A DNA stretch of 56,280 nt from an uncultured Selenomonadales bacterium (GTDB taxonomy: Bacteria; Bacillota; Negativicutes; Acidaminococcales; Acidaminococcaceae): assembly GCA_900316935.1 (NCBI GenBank), contig ONEW01000011.1, positions 1-56,280 on the forward strand. The letters run 5' to 3'. This document shows, piece by piece, positions 8,056-17,170 of the stretch. The notes under the pieces were generated by a model. That model was not told the DNA's origin. It worked only from the letters and a program-made list of their open reading frames with translations, and searched no databases. Made by a program: the position numbers and the translations under genes. How positions within the stretch are numbered: the first letter of the stretch is position 1; each line of letters begins with the position of its first letter.

Positions 8056-8347
8056 TGCCGGAGGAGAAGCCCTGCCCTGTGCGGGACACTCAAAGTCCCT
8101 GTAGGACAAATTTTGCAATTTGTGCATTATGCATGGATTTGCAGCACACAGACTGTACACCTTTACGAAAAATGTAAAATTTTTGAAAAAATTATTTACA
8201 TTGTAAGCAGGAAATAGCAGGACATCCTCGAATTGTTAGAATAGCAGTATAATTGTGCGAAAATTGCTAATAGAGCAACACGTACAACGATTGGGATAAC
8301 GTAAAACAAGGCATCATCCAGTGGGAACAGAAAAGGAGTGTGGAAAC
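8056..8347 (+). promoter_or_regulatory. AT-rich promoter region of the ABC importer operon
   Basis: This gene-free stretch turns sharply AT-rich. TATAAT lies at 8248-8253 between two copies of AATTGT; no clean -35 is seen. A short hairpin TTGCT-AATAG-AGCAA is at 8264-8278. The leader would be nearly 90 bases. No known riboswitch was recognised. Confidence 0.4.
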
Positions 8348-9385
8348 ATGTTCGAACACAAGAAACTGGCGGGCGCAGCCGTACTGCTGGCAATGGGCGC
8401 CATCGCGGCGGCCGGGTGCGGCGGCGGCGACAAGAAGCCCGCCGCGGACGGCGGCAAAGGCGGCGTCAAGGGCGACGTCATGGTCTATACGTCCATTTAT
8501 CCGGACATCATCGACAAAATGTGCAAGCCGAACGTAGCCAAAGCCTTCCCGGATATGAAGGTCACCTGGTTCCAGGGCGGCACGGAAAAGGTGAAGACGA
8601 AGATCGCCGGCGAAATCAAGGCGAAGAAGATCGGCGCCGACGTGCTCATGGTCGCCGACCCGTCCTACTACCTTGCGTTGAAGAAGCAGGGCCTGCTGCT
8701 TGACTATGTTTCCAAGAACCAGAAGGATGTCATTGCCGATAAGGACCAGAACGGCGCCTGGACGGCCGTCCGCATCAGCAACATGATCATCGCCTACAAT
8801 AAAGACAAGGTCAAGAACCCGCCGAAGAGCTGGCAGGACCTGACGGACCCGAAGTGGAAGGGCAAGATCGCCATGCCGAACCCCATGCTGTCCGGTACGG
8901 CCTACGTGGCAGTCGGCGCCCTGGCCGACAAGTACGGCTGGGAATACTTCGATAAGCTGAAAGCCAACGGCATCCGCGTGGAAGAAGGCAACAGCGCCAT
9001 CCAGAACAAGCTGCTGACCGGCGAATACGCGGCGGCCATGATCCTGGAAGAGAACATCCTGAAACTGAAAGAGACGAAGCATGAGCCGCTGGAAGTCGTC
9101 TATCCGAGCGACGGCATCATCTGCGTCCCGTCGCCCATCGCCATCTTCAATACGACGAAGAACCCCGACGGCGCCAAGGCCCTGGTGGACTGGTGGCTGT
9201 CCAAGGAAGGCCAGCAGGCCGTCGTGAAGGGCTGGATGCACTCCGTACGCGGCGACGTGGAACCGCCGACGGGCGCTCCGAAGCTGAGCACGCTGCTGCC
9301 GAACGCCGTCAAGGTCAACTGGGACAAACTGGCCACGGAAGACGCGAAGATCAAGGAAGCTTTCCGCACCCGCGTCATGGACTGA
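8348..9385 (+). CDS. ABC importer binding lipoprotein 1 (AfuA/FbpA-like)
   Basis: The 345-residue protein is an extracellular binding protein of the AfuA/FbpA/aminoethylphosphonate group. The lipobox is IAAAGCGGG (Cys about 23), anchoring it to the membrane. Recognisable segments are MVYTSIYPD, WFQGGTEKVKTKIAGE, GADVLMVADPSYY, PNPMLSGTAYVAVGAL and LDWWLS-like VDWWLSKEGQQAV. The Tyr-Tyr pair that holds iron in FbpA is not evident in the usual place, so the substrate could be a sugar phosphate, phosphonate or ferric chelate. AAAAGGAG stands before the ATG at 8348; earlier in-frame codons lack a site. The next gene is a close paralogue. Confidence 0.85.
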   Translation: MFEHKKLAGAAVLLAMGAIAAAGCGGGDKKPAADGGKGGVKGDVMVYTSIYPDIIDKMCKPNVAKAFPDMKVTWFQGGTEKVKTKIAGEIKAKKIGADVLMVADPSYYLALKKQGLLLDYVSKNQKDVIADKDQNGAWTAVRISNMIIAYNKDKVKNPPKSWQDLTDPKWKGKIAMPNPMLSGTAYVAVGALADKYGWEYFDKLKANGIRVEEGNSAIQNKLLTGEYAAAMILEENILKLKETKHEPLEVVYPSDGIICVPSPIAIFNTTKNPDGAKALVDWWLSKEGQQAVVKGWMHSVRGDVEPPTGAPKLSTLLPNAVKVNWDKLATEDAKIKEAFRTRVMD

Positions 9386-9489
9386 TTCCTGCCGCCGGCA
9401 GGGAACAGGCAGGGGAACCATCCGGCACAGCGCCTGACGGGAACGGCGCGGCCGTTTGAGAGATGAGGAGATAAGGAGCGTGATTTCCA

Positions 9490-10533
9490 ATGAAGGGTAA
9501 AACGTTATTGAGCGCCATGGCATTGCTGGGCGTATCCGCAGCCTTGATCGCAGGCTGCGGCGGCGGAGACAAGAAGGCCGGCGACAAGGCCGGGGCCAAG
9601 GGCCCGAAGGGCGCTGCCATGGTCTACACATCCATTTATCCGGATATCCTGGATAAACTGTGCAAACCGAACGTGGAAAAGGCCTTCCCGGACATGAAGG
9701 TCACCTGGTTCCAGGGCGGCACGGAAAAGGTCAAGACCAAGATTGCCGGCGAAATCAAGGCCAACAAGATCGGCGCCGACGTGCTCATGGTGGCGGACCC
9801 GTCCTACTACATCTTCCTGAAGAACAAGGACCTGCTGCTGAACTACCAGTCCCCCCAGATGAAGGACGTCATCCTGGAAGCCGACAAGGACTTCGCCTGG
9901 AGCCCTGTCCGCGTCAACAACATGATCATCGCCTACAACAAGGACAAGATCAGGAAGGAAGACATTCCGACGAGCTGGGCGGACCTGACGGACCCGAAAT
10001 ACAAGGGCAAGATCGCCATGCCGAACCCCATGCTGTCCGGTACGGCCTATGTAGCGGTCGGCGCCCTGTCCGACAAGCTGGGCTGGGACTACTTTAAGAA
10101 ACTGAAAGCCAACGGCCTGCGCGTGGAAGAAGGCAACAGCGCCATCCAGAACAAGCTGCTGACCGGCGAATACATGGCGGCCATCATCCTGGAAGAAAAC
10201 ATCCTGAAACTCCAGGAGACGAAGCACGAACCGCTGGAAGTCTGCTACCCGAAGGAAGGCTGCATCATCATCAACAGCCCCATCGGCATCTTCAAGTCGA
10301 CCAAGAACCCCGAAGGCTCCAAGGCCATCCTCGACTGGTGGCTGAGCCCCGAAGGCCAGAAGGCCGTTACGGCCGGCTGGATGTACTCTGTACGGAAAGA
10401 TGTGGAGAAACCGCACGGAGCAAAATACAGCCTGGCGGAACTGAACAAGAACGCCATCAAGATCAATTGGGAAAAACTGGCGAACGAAGACGCGAAGATC
10501 AAGGAACAGTTCCGTACCATCGTCATGGAATGA
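9490..10533 (+). CDS. ABC importer binding lipoprotein 2, tandem paralogue
   Basis: The 347-residue protein matches the gene just upstream over its whole length, by eye about 70% identical, with identical blocks such as KVKTKIAGEIKA, GADVLMVADPSYY and EEGNSAIQNKLLTGEY. The lipobox is ALIAGCGGG. Differences cluster after position 110 and near FAWSPVRVNN, possibly altering ligand preference. AAGGAG lies upstream of the ATG. A hairpin terminator after it should make both binding proteins more abundant than the membrane parts, a common arrangement. Confidence 0.85.
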   Translation: MKGKTLLSAMALLGVSAALIAGCGGGDKKAGDKAGAKGPKGAAMVYTSIYPDILDKLCKPNVEKAFPDMKVTWFQGGTEKVKTKIAGEIKANKIGADVLMVADPSYYIFLKNKDLLLNYQSPQMKDVILEADKDFAWSPVRVNNMIIAYNKDKIRKEDIPTSWADLTDPKYKGKIAMPNPMLSGTAYVAVGALSDKLGWDYFKKLKANGLRVEEGNSAIQNKLLTGEYMAAIILEENILKLQETKHEPLEVCYPKEGCIIINSPIGIFKSTKNPEGSKAILDWWLSPEGQKAVTAGWMYSVRKDVEKPHGAKYSLAELNKNAIKINWEKLANEDAKIKEQFRTIVME

Positions 10534-10560
10534 CCAATCAATACGTATCCCCGTAATTCC

Positions 10561-10597
10561 AAATCAGGGACCGGTCTGACCGGCCCCTGATTTTCCC
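10561..10597 (+). terminator. Intra-operon terminator/attenuator
   Basis: Arms AAATCAGGG-A-CCGG and CCGG-C-CCCTGATTT form a nearly perfect stem ending in TTTT. It stands between the binding-protein pair and the permease, so some transcripts should read through. Confidence 0.75.
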
Positions 10598-10640
10598 GTC
10601 TTTATCTGCAACCGGAAATACCGGGGAAAGGAGTTTTATA

Positions 10641-12320
10641 GTGAAAAAGTCTTTGCCCCGACTGGATAGTAAATTCATCATAATTGCCATCTCGGTCCTA
10701 TTGTTAATGTACTTCATCGTTTTCCCGCTGCTGGTGCTGATTTACGACAGCTTCTTCGTGGACGGCGTCCTCGACATCAGCAACTACCGGGAAGTGTACG
10801 GGAAAGCCGTCAACTGGAAATCGCTGACGAACACGGTACAGCTGGCCTTCATCGTCATGATCGCCAGTGTCATCGTGACCTTCCCCATGGCCTGGCTCGT
10901 CGGCCGTACGGATCTGCCGTTTAAGAAGACGTTCCGCACAATCCTCGTGGCCAGCTACATGATTCCGCCCTATGTCGGCGCCATCGCCTGGGTCCAGCTG
11001 CTGAACCCCAGCGTCGGCTATCTGAACAACATCTTCAAAGCCGTGTTCGGTCTGTCGCAGGCACCCTTCAACATCTATACCATGGGGGGCCTGGCCTGGG
11101 TACTGACTTTGTTCTATTCCCCCTTCGCCTTCATCACTATTTCCCGGGCAATGGAGAAGATGGATCCGACCCTGGAAGAGGCGGCCCGCATATCCGGCGC
11201 CTCGCCCCTGCGCACGCTGAAGGACGTGACGCTGCCCCTGATGATGCCTTCCATCGTCGCCGGCGGGCTGCTGGTGTTCATTGCGGCGGCATCGTGCTTC
11301 GGGATTCCGGCCATCGTCGGGATGCCGGGCAACATCGAAGTCATGACGACCCGTATCGTCACCTTCGTCTACCAGGGCGATTCGGCGGGCATCCGGAATG
11401 CCACGGCCCTGGCTGTCTCCATGATGGTCATCGCCAACGGCCTGCTGTTCTTCATGAGCTACCTGCTGAGCCACAAGGACTACACGACGATCAGCGGCAA
11501 GAGCACGCGCCCGAACATGGTGGAACTGGGCCGGTGGAAACCCCTGGCCCTCCTCATCGTCGGCGGCTATGCCTTCATCGCCGTCGTCCTGCCCCTGGGC
11601 TCCATCGTCATGACATCGTTCCTCGTGAGCATGTCCAAGGGCGTGGAACTGGGCAACTTCGGGATTGATGCCTGGATTCCCGTCATCACGAGCTCCCAAT
11701 ACATGGAAAGCATCTGGCGTTCCGTCGTGTACGGCGTCGTCGCCGCCTGCATCGGTACGGCCCTGGCCTTGTTTGTGGCCTACCTTTCCGTCAAGACGAA
11801 GATTACGGGGCGCTCCCTGCCGGACCTGCTGGTCGTACTGGGCGGCGCCACCCCGTCCATCGTAATTTCCCTGGCGTTGATCATCACCTTTTCCGGTAAC
11901 TACGGACTCAACATCTATTCCACCATGTGGATCCTGATTGTGTCCTACCTGGTCAAATACATGACCATGAGTGTACGTACCATTGCGGCGTCCCTCAGCC
12001 AGGTGCACAGTTCGCTGGAAGAAGCGGCCCTGAACTCCGGCGCAAGCTGGATCCGGACCTGCAAAGACATCATCATTCCGCTGATTGCCCCGTCCATCGT
12101 AGCCGGCTGGTTCCTGATCTTCATGCCGAGCTTCTACGAATTGACCATGTCCAACCTGCTGTACGGCGCGGACACGAAGACCATCGGCGTATTGCTGTAC
12201 GAGCTGCAGACCTACGCGGATACGCAGAACGCGTCCGTCCTGTCGGTCATCATCCTGATTATCGTGCTCGCCGGCAACCTGATCCTGAACAAGGCCACGA
12301 AAGGCAAAGTAAGTATTTAA
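10641..12320 (+). CDS. ABC importer permease, two fused transmembrane domains
   Basis: The 559-residue membrane protein has about 12 helices in two homologous halves, as in FbpB/AfuB/ThiP. Each half has its own ATPase-docking EAA loop: EEAARISGASPLRTLKD (about 185) and EEAALNSGASWIRTCKD (about 465). The start codon is GTG at 10641 with AAAGGAG nine bases upstream. It works with the ATPase 18 bases downstream and with the two lipoproteins upstream, forming one importer in the inner membrane. Confidence 0.9.
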   Translation: MKKSLPRLDSKFIIIAISVLLLMYFIVFPLLVLIYDSFFVDGVLDISNYREVYGKAVNWKSLTNTVQLAFIVMIASVIVTFPMAWLVGRTDLPFKKTFRTILVASYMIPPYVGAIAWVQLLNPSVGYLNNIFKAVFGLSQAPFNIYTMGGLAWVLTLFYSPFAFITISRAMEKMDPTLEEAARISGASPLRTLKDVTLPLMMPSIVAGGLLVFIAAASCFGIPAIVGMPGNIEVMTTRIVTFVYQGDSAGIRNATALAVSMMVIANGLLFFMSYLLSHKDYTTISGKSTRPNMVELGRWKPLALLIVGGYAFIAVVLPLGSIVMTSFLVSMSKGVELGNFGIDAWIPVITSSQYMESIWRSVVYGVVAACIGTALALFVAYLSVKTKITGRSLPDLLVVLGGATPSIVISLALIITFSGNYGLNIYSTMWILIVSYLVKYMTMSVRTIAASLSQVHSSLEEAALNSGASWIRTCKDIIIPLIAPSIVAGWFLIFMPSFYELTMSNLLYGADTKTIGVLLYELQTYADTQNASVLSVIILIIVLAGNLILNKATKGKVSI

Positions 12321-12338
12321 AGCGGAGGGAACTGCATT

Positions 12339-13388
12339 ATGTCTGGAGTCAAACTGGAACATATCTATAAAAGATTCGGTAAAGTGACGGCTGTCGGTGA
12401 TTTCAACATCGAGGTGAAGGACGGCGAATTCGTCTCCTTCCTGGGACCTTCGGGCTGCGGCAAGACCACGACCCTGCGGATGGTCGCCGGCTTTGAGAAA
12501 CCGACGGAAGGGACGATCACCATCGGCGACACCGTCATGAGCGACGCCTCGAAGGGCTTCTTCATGGCGCCGGAAAACCGCGGCGTGGGCATGGTCTTCC
12601 AGTCCTACGCCGTCTGGCCCCATATGAACGTCATCGACAACGTGGCCTACCCGTTGAAGATTCAGAAGGTGCCCAAGGAGGAGCGGCTGAAACGGGTCAT
12701 GAACATCCTCGAGGTGGTGCATCTGCAGGAATACGCGGAACGGCTGCCGAACCAGCTGTCCGGCGGACAGCAGCAGCGTGTCGCCCTGGCGCGCGCCCTC
12801 GTGGCGGAGCCGGGCCTGCTGCTCCTGGACGAACCGCTGTCCAACCTGGACGCCAAGCTGCGCGAAAGCATGCGCTTCGAAATTTCGGGCCTGCAGAAGA
12901 AGCTGGGCATCACCGTCATCTACGTCACCCATGACCAGAGCGAGGCCATGACCATGTCCGACCGCATCGTCGTCATGAGCATGGGCAAGGTCCAGCAGAT
13001 CGGCACCCCGGTCGAGGTCTACAGCCATCCGGCCAACCAGATGGTCGCCGATTTCGTCGGCCTGGTCAACTTCATCCCGTCCGAAGTGCGCGGCGACGGC
13101 AAGGTCTACCTGGAAAACACGGACATCGCCTTCCCGAACGAGAAGGCCCTGTCCGGCAAAGTCATCCTGGCCGTGCGGCCGGAAAACATTTCCCTGCATA
13201 AGGACCGCGGCATGATCAAGGGCCTGCTGCACCACCATTTCTACCTGGGCGACAGCATCGACTACCGCGTCCGGGTGAAGGACCACTTCATCCGCGTCAT
13301 CGTCAAGGGCGCCGAGTTCGGCAGGTTCCGGGACGGCGACGAAGTCTTCCTGGATTTCGACAAGGTGTTGACTTTTCCGAAGCAATAG
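12339..13388 (+). CDS. ABC importer ATPase (FbpC/PotA type)
   Basis: The 349-residue protein has Walker A GPSGCGKTT (about 37-45), Q-loop VFQSYAVWPH, signature LSGGQQQR, Walker B LLLLDEP with D-loop SNLDAKL, and H-loop VTHDQSEAM. A C-terminal TOBE-like domain (about 240-349) is typical of the FbpC/PotA/MalK branch. AGCGGAGG precedes the ATG. It powers the permease encoded directly upstream. Confidence 0.92.
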   Translation: MSGVKLEHIYKRFGKVTAVGDFNIEVKDGEFVSFLGPSGCGKTTTLRMVAGFEKPTEGTITIGDTVMSDASKGFFMAPENRGVGMVFQSYAVWPHMNVIDNVAYPLKIQKVPKEERLKRVMNILEVVHLQEYAERLPNQLSGGQQQRVALARALVAEPGLLLLDEPLSNLDAKLRESMRFEISGLQKKLGITVIYVTHDQSEAMTMSDRIVVMSMGKVQQIGTPVEVYSHPANQMVADFVGLVNFIPSEVRGDGKVYLENTDIAFPNEKALSGKVILAVRPENISLHKDRGMIKGLLHHHFYLGDSIDYRVRVKDHFIRVIVKGAEFGRFRDGDEVFLDFDKVLTFPKQ

Positions 13389-13413
13389 CTGATACTGGAT
13401 ACATAAAGCCCGC

Positions 13414-13446
13414 CCGTCTCCCGCTTTCGGAAGACGGACTTTTTTC
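13414..13446 (+). terminator. Terminator after the importer ATPase
   Basis: Arms CCGTCT-C-CCG and CGG-A-AGACGG, then six T residues. The next gene is close, so partial read-through is likely. Confidence 0.75.
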
Positions 13447-13460
13447 GGAGGAAAGGCGGA

Positions 13461-14495
13461 ATGGGTATGATGTCACGAGAAAAGTCCCGGCGCAGGCCGG
13501 CCATGGCGGTGCTCCTGGCCGTGCTGCTGGTGCTGGCCCTGGCCGGCTGCGGCGGCGTCGGGACGGGCGCACAGACGGAAGAGGACAAGGTCGTTGCGGT
13601 CTGCAGCAGCATGAACCGCGACCTGTCCAGGGCGCTGACCGATGACTTTGCCAACCGCACGGGCATCATCGTCGAGTTCGAACCCCTGGCATCCCAGGGC
13701 CTGATCCAGCGTCTCGACGCCCTGTCCCGCAGCACCGTCGACGTCTGGATGGGCGGCACGGCGGAGGAATATTACCGCGCCGGCGAGCGGAAGATGCTCG
13801 TCCCGTACCATCCCGTGGCGGCGGCGAACATCCCGCCGGAATACCAGGACCGGGAAGGGCAGTGGACGCCCTTGTCCATCGACCGCATCGCCCTCCTGTC
13901 CAACCGGAATGTGACGGACCGCCTCCACGTACGGCCCCCGGAAACGTGGATCGAGCTGCTCCAGCCCGTGCTCCACAAGGAAACGGTCATGGCCGTGCCG
14001 GAAGCGGGCGGCGCCTCCTACGGCATGATCACCACGCTCTGGCAGCTCCGCGGGCGGGATAAGGCCCTGCAGTACGCCGGCCTCTTCCGCACGCAGGAAC
14101 CGGTCTACGTGCCGACGGACAGCAAGGCGGCCTACGCCGTCTTCCGCGGGGACAAGGCCGTGGCCGTACTGCCCCTGCGGCACGCGCGCATGCTGGAAAA
14201 GGAACACCGCTTCCTGAACGCCGTCGCCGTCAAGGACGGCAACAAGAACCTCATCACGGCGGCTGCCATTTTGCAGCGCGGCAAGCACCGCAAGGCGGCC
14301 GAACGCTTCATGGAATACCTGCTCAGCCCGGAAGCCGGCCGCATCATGCTGGATTACGGCTTCACGCCCCTTACCGGGGCCCTGGACCGCCAGGACCGCA
14401 CGGTGAAGGACCGGATGCCCGTCTGCAACGACGACCTGCGCTGGGCTGCCACGGAAAAACAGAACATCATCAAGACCTGGCTGAACGCGATGTAA
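13461..14495 (+). CDS. Third binding lipoprotein of the importer cluster
   Basis: The 344-residue lipoprotein (lipobox LALAGCGG, Cys about 30) is a more distant member of the same binding-protein fold: VVAVCSSMNRDLSRAL, QGLIQRLDALSRSTVDVWMGGTAEEY, GGASYGMITTLWQL and YLLSPEAGRIMLDYGFTPL. It is clearly diverged from the two upstream paralogues. ATG at 13461 follows GGAGGAAAGGCGGA; ATG codons 2 and 3 positions later are alternatives. Because a terminator precedes it, it may be expressed less and bind a different ligand for the same permease, or act as a sensor. That is inference. Confidence 0.8.
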   Translation: MGMMSREKSRRRPAMAVLLAVLLVLALAGCGGVGTGAQTEEDKVVAVCSSMNRDLSRALTDDFANRTGIIVEFEPLASQGLIQRLDALSRSTVDVWMGGTAEEYYRAGERKMLVPYHPVAAANIPPEYQDREGQWTPLSIDRIALLSNRNVTDRLHVRPPETWIELLQPVLHKETVMAVPEAGGASYGMITTLWQLRGRDKALQYAGLFRTQEPVYVPTDSKAAYAVFRGDKAVAVLPLRHARMLEKEHRFLNAVAVKDGNKNLITAAAILQRGKHRKAAERFMEYLLSPEAGRIMLDYGFTPLTGALDRQDRTVKDRMPVCNDDLRWAATEKQNIIKTWLNAM

Positions 14496-14538
14496 CAGTC
14501 CGCGACGCCGGAAACCGCTGCAGAAAGAAGGGAACGAG

Positions 14539-15408
14539 TTGACGGGACAAGGAGACAGACCGGCCGGCGCGGCCGGCGGGAAGGGCGTGCTGCCGGCGGT
14601 GCCGTACGGGCCGCTGGACCGTATCCGCCGCATCAAGTGCTTCCTCTTCGATATGGACGGCACCATCAACCTGGGCATGGAACTGATCCCCGGCATGGAA
14701 GGCTTCTTCGACAGGCTGGCCGCCGCGGGGCGGCGCTATTACCTGGTGACGAACAATTCCAGCAAGGACCACGCCCATTACGTGCAGAAGATGAACAGGA
14801 TGGGGGTTCCGGTCACGAAACAGGATATCCTGATTTCGAGCGACGCCTTCGTGAGCTATATGCAGGGCGTCAAGCCGGGGGCGCGCCTCTTCGTCCTGGG
14901 CACGCCGGAACTGAAGGGGCTTCTCCGGGCCGGCGGCTTCACGCTGACGGCGACCCTGGAAGAGGGGGCGGATTACGTGGTGGTCGGCTTCGACCAGACG
15001 CTGACCTACGGGACCCTGGCTACCGCCTGCCGCCTGATTGACCGGGGCGTGCCCTACATCGCCACGCATCCCGACGTGCGCTGCCCCATCGAAGGCGGCG
15101 AATTCATCCCCGACACAGGCTCCTTTATTGCCTGCATCCGTACGGCGACCGGCAAAGCGCCGGAACTCATCACGGGCAAACCCTACGGATACATGGTCGA
15201 TACGGTCATGGAGCGCACAGGGTTCCGCAAGGACGAGATCGCCATGGTCGGCGACCGCCTCTCGACGGACATTGCCTTCGGCACCCGCAACGGCATCTTA
15301 TCCATCCTGGTCCTGACCGGCGAAGCCACCCTCGCCGATGTGGCTGCCGGCCCGGTGAAGCCCGACATCATCCTGCCCCACGCCCGGGAAATCTTAAAAT
15401 ATCTGTGA
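14539..15408 (+). CDS. HAD-IIA sugar-phosphatase (NagD/AraL type)
   Basis: The 289-residue protein carries the HAD signature FDMDGTINLG (nucleophile Asp38, acid/base Asp40), motif II VTNNSSKD, the C2A cap and motif IV AMVGDRLSTDIAFG. Enzymes of this branch dephosphorylate sugar phosphates and nucleotides. The start is uncertain: TTG at 14539 follows AAGGGAACGAG, while no ATG exists before the catalytic motif. It begins 44 bases after the binding lipoprotein, so it is probably co-transcribed. Pairing with an AfuABC-like importer would fit uptake of phosphorylated sugars. Confidence 0.85.
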   Translation: MTGQGDRPAGAAGGKGVLPAVPYGPLDRIRRIKCFLFDMDGTINLGMELIPGMEGFFDRLAAAGRRYYLVTNNSSKDHAHYVQKMNRMGVPVTKQDILISSDAFVSYMQGVKPGARLFVLGTPELKGLLRAGGFTLTATLEEGADYVVVGFDQTLTYGTLATACRLIDRGVPYIATHPDVRCPIEGGEFIPDTGSFIACIRTATGKAPELITGKPYGYMVDTVMERTGFRKDEIAMVGDRLSTDIAFGTRNGILSILVLTGEATLADVAAGPVKPDIILPHAREILKYL

Positions 15409-15443
15409 AGTGGAAAGTCAGGGTGTCCCCTTAGCCCCGCTTG

Positions 15444-15452
15444 TGCTATAAT
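15444..15452 (+). promoter_or_regulatory. Extended -10 promoter of the small secreted protein
   Basis: TGCTATAAT is an extended -10 element 50 bases before the ATG; no clear -35. Confidence 0.5.
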
Positions 15453-15504
15453 AAGTGTATGCCAGCTTTAAAATACTGTGGTAACTGGAGGAGGTTTCGA
15501 CAAC

Positions 15505-15957
15505 ATGAAAAAGATCTTAATCACGCTGATGGCCCTCTTAACCATTACGGGCAGCTGCTTCGCTGCCGGCGCTGCGGCCAACTTCACGGCGGAAGAGCGC
15601 GCTGCGGACGCCTTCGTGGCCGCCCTCATGAGCAATGGGACGTTCACCGCCACGTCGCGTTATGTGGCTTCCAATATCAACGAACAGGGTTTCACCGAAG
15701 CCCAGAAGCAGATCAAGGAAAAGGTCGGCCGCGTCAACAACATCAACTTCATCACGTACCAGAAGAACTACAACATTGAAAAGAGCCAGTATGTGGACGG
15801 CCAGGAAGAACTCGTCTACGTCGGCAGCATTGCCGGCAAAAAGGACCAGATCGCCCGCATCGTCGTTGCTTTTGCACCGGTGGATGGCCAGCAGAAGATC
15901 GTCAACTTCGCTGTCAACGTGCTGACCCTGCAGAAGGAAGCACCTGCCAAGAAATAA
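15505..15957 (+). CDS. Small secreted protein of unknown function
   Basis: The 150-residue protein has a signal peptide (MKKILITLMALLTITGSCFAA, cleavage after about residue 21) and a soluble domain rich in Gln, Asn and Val. I recognise no family. Its middle (EKVGRVNNINFITYQ, ELVYVGSIAGKKDQIARIVVAFAPV) looks like an alternating alpha-beta fold, perhaps NTF2-like or cystatin-like. GGAGGAGG precedes the ATG at 15505; an upstream in-frame codon is rejected on that ground. It has its own promoter and terminator. Confidence 0.75.
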   Translation: MKKILITLMALLTITGSCFAAGAAANFTAEERAADAFVAALMSNGTFTATSRYVASNINEQGFTEAQKQIKEKVGRVNNINFITYQKNYNIEKSQYVDGQEELVYVGSIAGKKDQIARIVVAFAPVDGQQKIVNFAVNVLTLQKEAPAKK

Positions 15958-15974
15958 GGCCTGAAAACGAAGCG

Positions 15975-16008
15975 TCCCGGACACCCTGTGTGGTGCCCGG
16001 GATTTTTT
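15975..16008 (+). terminator. Terminator between convergent genes
   Basis: Arms TCCCGG-A-CACC and GGTG-C-CCGGGA are followed by six T residues. It ends the secreted-protein gene; the opposite strand is also T-rich beyond the stem and may end the mur operon. Confidence 0.85.
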
Positions 16009-17170
16009 ATGCCTCCGGCAGCAGGCGGAACGAGGTACCCGGCCCGACGGCCTGCAAAGAAGGCAGGGCCTCCGGCCCGAGGTGTCCGAGGACGTTCGTC
16101 CGCCGGTCGGCGGGGCGGGGCACCGTCACAATTTCCACTTCGCCCTGATACCGCCCGTACAGCTCGTTGTCCACGCAAAGGGTGCCGGCCGGCAGCAGTC
16201 CGTCCGGGCCGGGCGGTACGGGCGCGGCGGGAATGGGCAGGCCCTGCAGCAGGGAGCGGCTTTCGGCGATGCGGATGCATTCCGCCGCCGGATCCGGCCG
16301 GTTCGAGAGGGGACGGTTCCACAGCATTTCCAGGACCGCGCGGCCGGAAGCGCCGGCTGCGGCGGCGGGTTTCACGTGAAACAGGAGGGAGGCGGCGGCG
16401 GGTTCAGGGGACGGCCCGGTCGGCGTTGCGGCATGGCCCTCCGCTTCCCAGGCCTGCACCGCCGCGACGAGGTCTTCCATTTCCTTCCGCGAGGGCCGGC
16501 TTTCGCTCAGGATCAGGAAGTCGCACCCCGTGGCCAGGGCCGGTGCGGCCGCCCGGGCCGGCGCCAGGTCCCGCCAGGCTTCGACCGTCGGCAGGCCTTC
16601 GTGCATGGGGGCGCGGCGGCCCTGGCGGCCCGACAGGAAGAGGCCGGCCCGCAGGCCGTTCCGGTGAAGCAGGGCGTTCTGCCGGGCCACATAGGCGGCG
16701 GCGAGCCCTGTATGGGGATGGGGGTAGAAATTGTGCAGCCCTTCCAAATGAGACAGTGCCGCCCCGGCCCGGCGCAGGGCATCGAGCCGGGCCTGGCGCA
16801 GCGTCGAGGCGTTGAGCTGGACGGACAGGACGCGGGAAAAGGCGGCGATGCGGTCCGCCTCGCTGCCGAAGTCGAAGCGTACCGTGGACAGGTGTGCCTT
16901 TTGCAGCCAGTCCGGAGTCACTTCGGCGATGCCGAGGAGGCCGCAGGCCGCGGGGGAGACATCGGCGATGATGTCAAAGCCCAGTTCCGCGGCTTCGCCG
17001 AAGAGGCGGCCCACCTCGCGGCGCAGGTCACCGGCCCGGGTTTCGGGAATCTGCAGGGACGTAAAAACCCGGCGGAAACCGAGGGCGGCCGCTTCGTGCA
17101 GCAGCCGCCGGTTTTCACCGGGTGTGTTGTCCAGACCGGGGTACAGGGAAAGGCCTAAGATCGTTTTCAT
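16007..17170 (-). CDS. mupG: 6-phospho-N-acetylmuramidase, MupG family
   Basis: The 387-residue protein is a MupG-type (former DUF871) TIM-barrel enzyme that splits the disaccharide MurNAc-6P-GlcNAc inside the cell. Recognisable parts: ILGLSLYPGLDNTPGENRRLL at the N-terminus (shown shortened in families as SLYP), FRRVFTSLQIPE, FDIIADVSP, FDFGSEADRI, LHNFYPHPHTGL and the C-terminal cyclophilin-like domain VDNELYGRYQGEVEI. ATG at 17170 overlaps the stop of the PTS gene in an ATGA. Together with murQ and the PTS gene it makes a complete route for MurNAc-containing peptidoglycan fragments. A parS-like site lies inside the gene (16368-16383). Confidence 0.88.
   Translation of the reverse strand: MKTILGLSLYPGLDNTPGENRRLLHEAAALGFRRVFTSLQIPETRAGDLRREVGRLFGEAAELGFDIIADVSPAACGLLGIAEVTPDWLQKAHLSTVRFDFGSEADRIAAFSRVLSVQLNASTLRQARLDALRRAGAALSHLEGLHNFYPHPHTGLAAAYVARQNALLHRNGLRAGLFLSGRQGRRAPMHEGLPTVEAWRDLAPARAAAPALATGCDFLILSESRPSRKEMEDLVAAVQAWEAEGHAATPTGPSPEPAAASLLFHVKPAAAAGASGRAVLEMLWNRPLSNRPDPAAECIRIAESRSLLQGLPIPAAPVPPGPDGLLPAGTLCVDNELYGRYQGEVEIVTVPRPADRRTNVLGHLGPEALPSLQAVGPGTSFRLLPEA
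16368..16383. promoter_or_regulatory. parS-like ParB site 1 (one mismatch)
   Basis: GGTTTCACGTGAAACA differs from the consensus TGTTNCACGTGAAACA only at its first base. It lies within mupG. Confidence 0.75.

Noticed and set aside
8348..10533. Firm call as ferric-iron binding proteins
   Set aside because: The Tyr-Tyr iron ligands of FbpA are not evident at the expected place and the nearby phosphatase suggests other substrates.
10704..13385. 893-codon leftward frame across the permease and ATPase
   Set aside because: It is an antisense shadow of GC-rich coding sequence; both genes beneath it have full sets of motifs.
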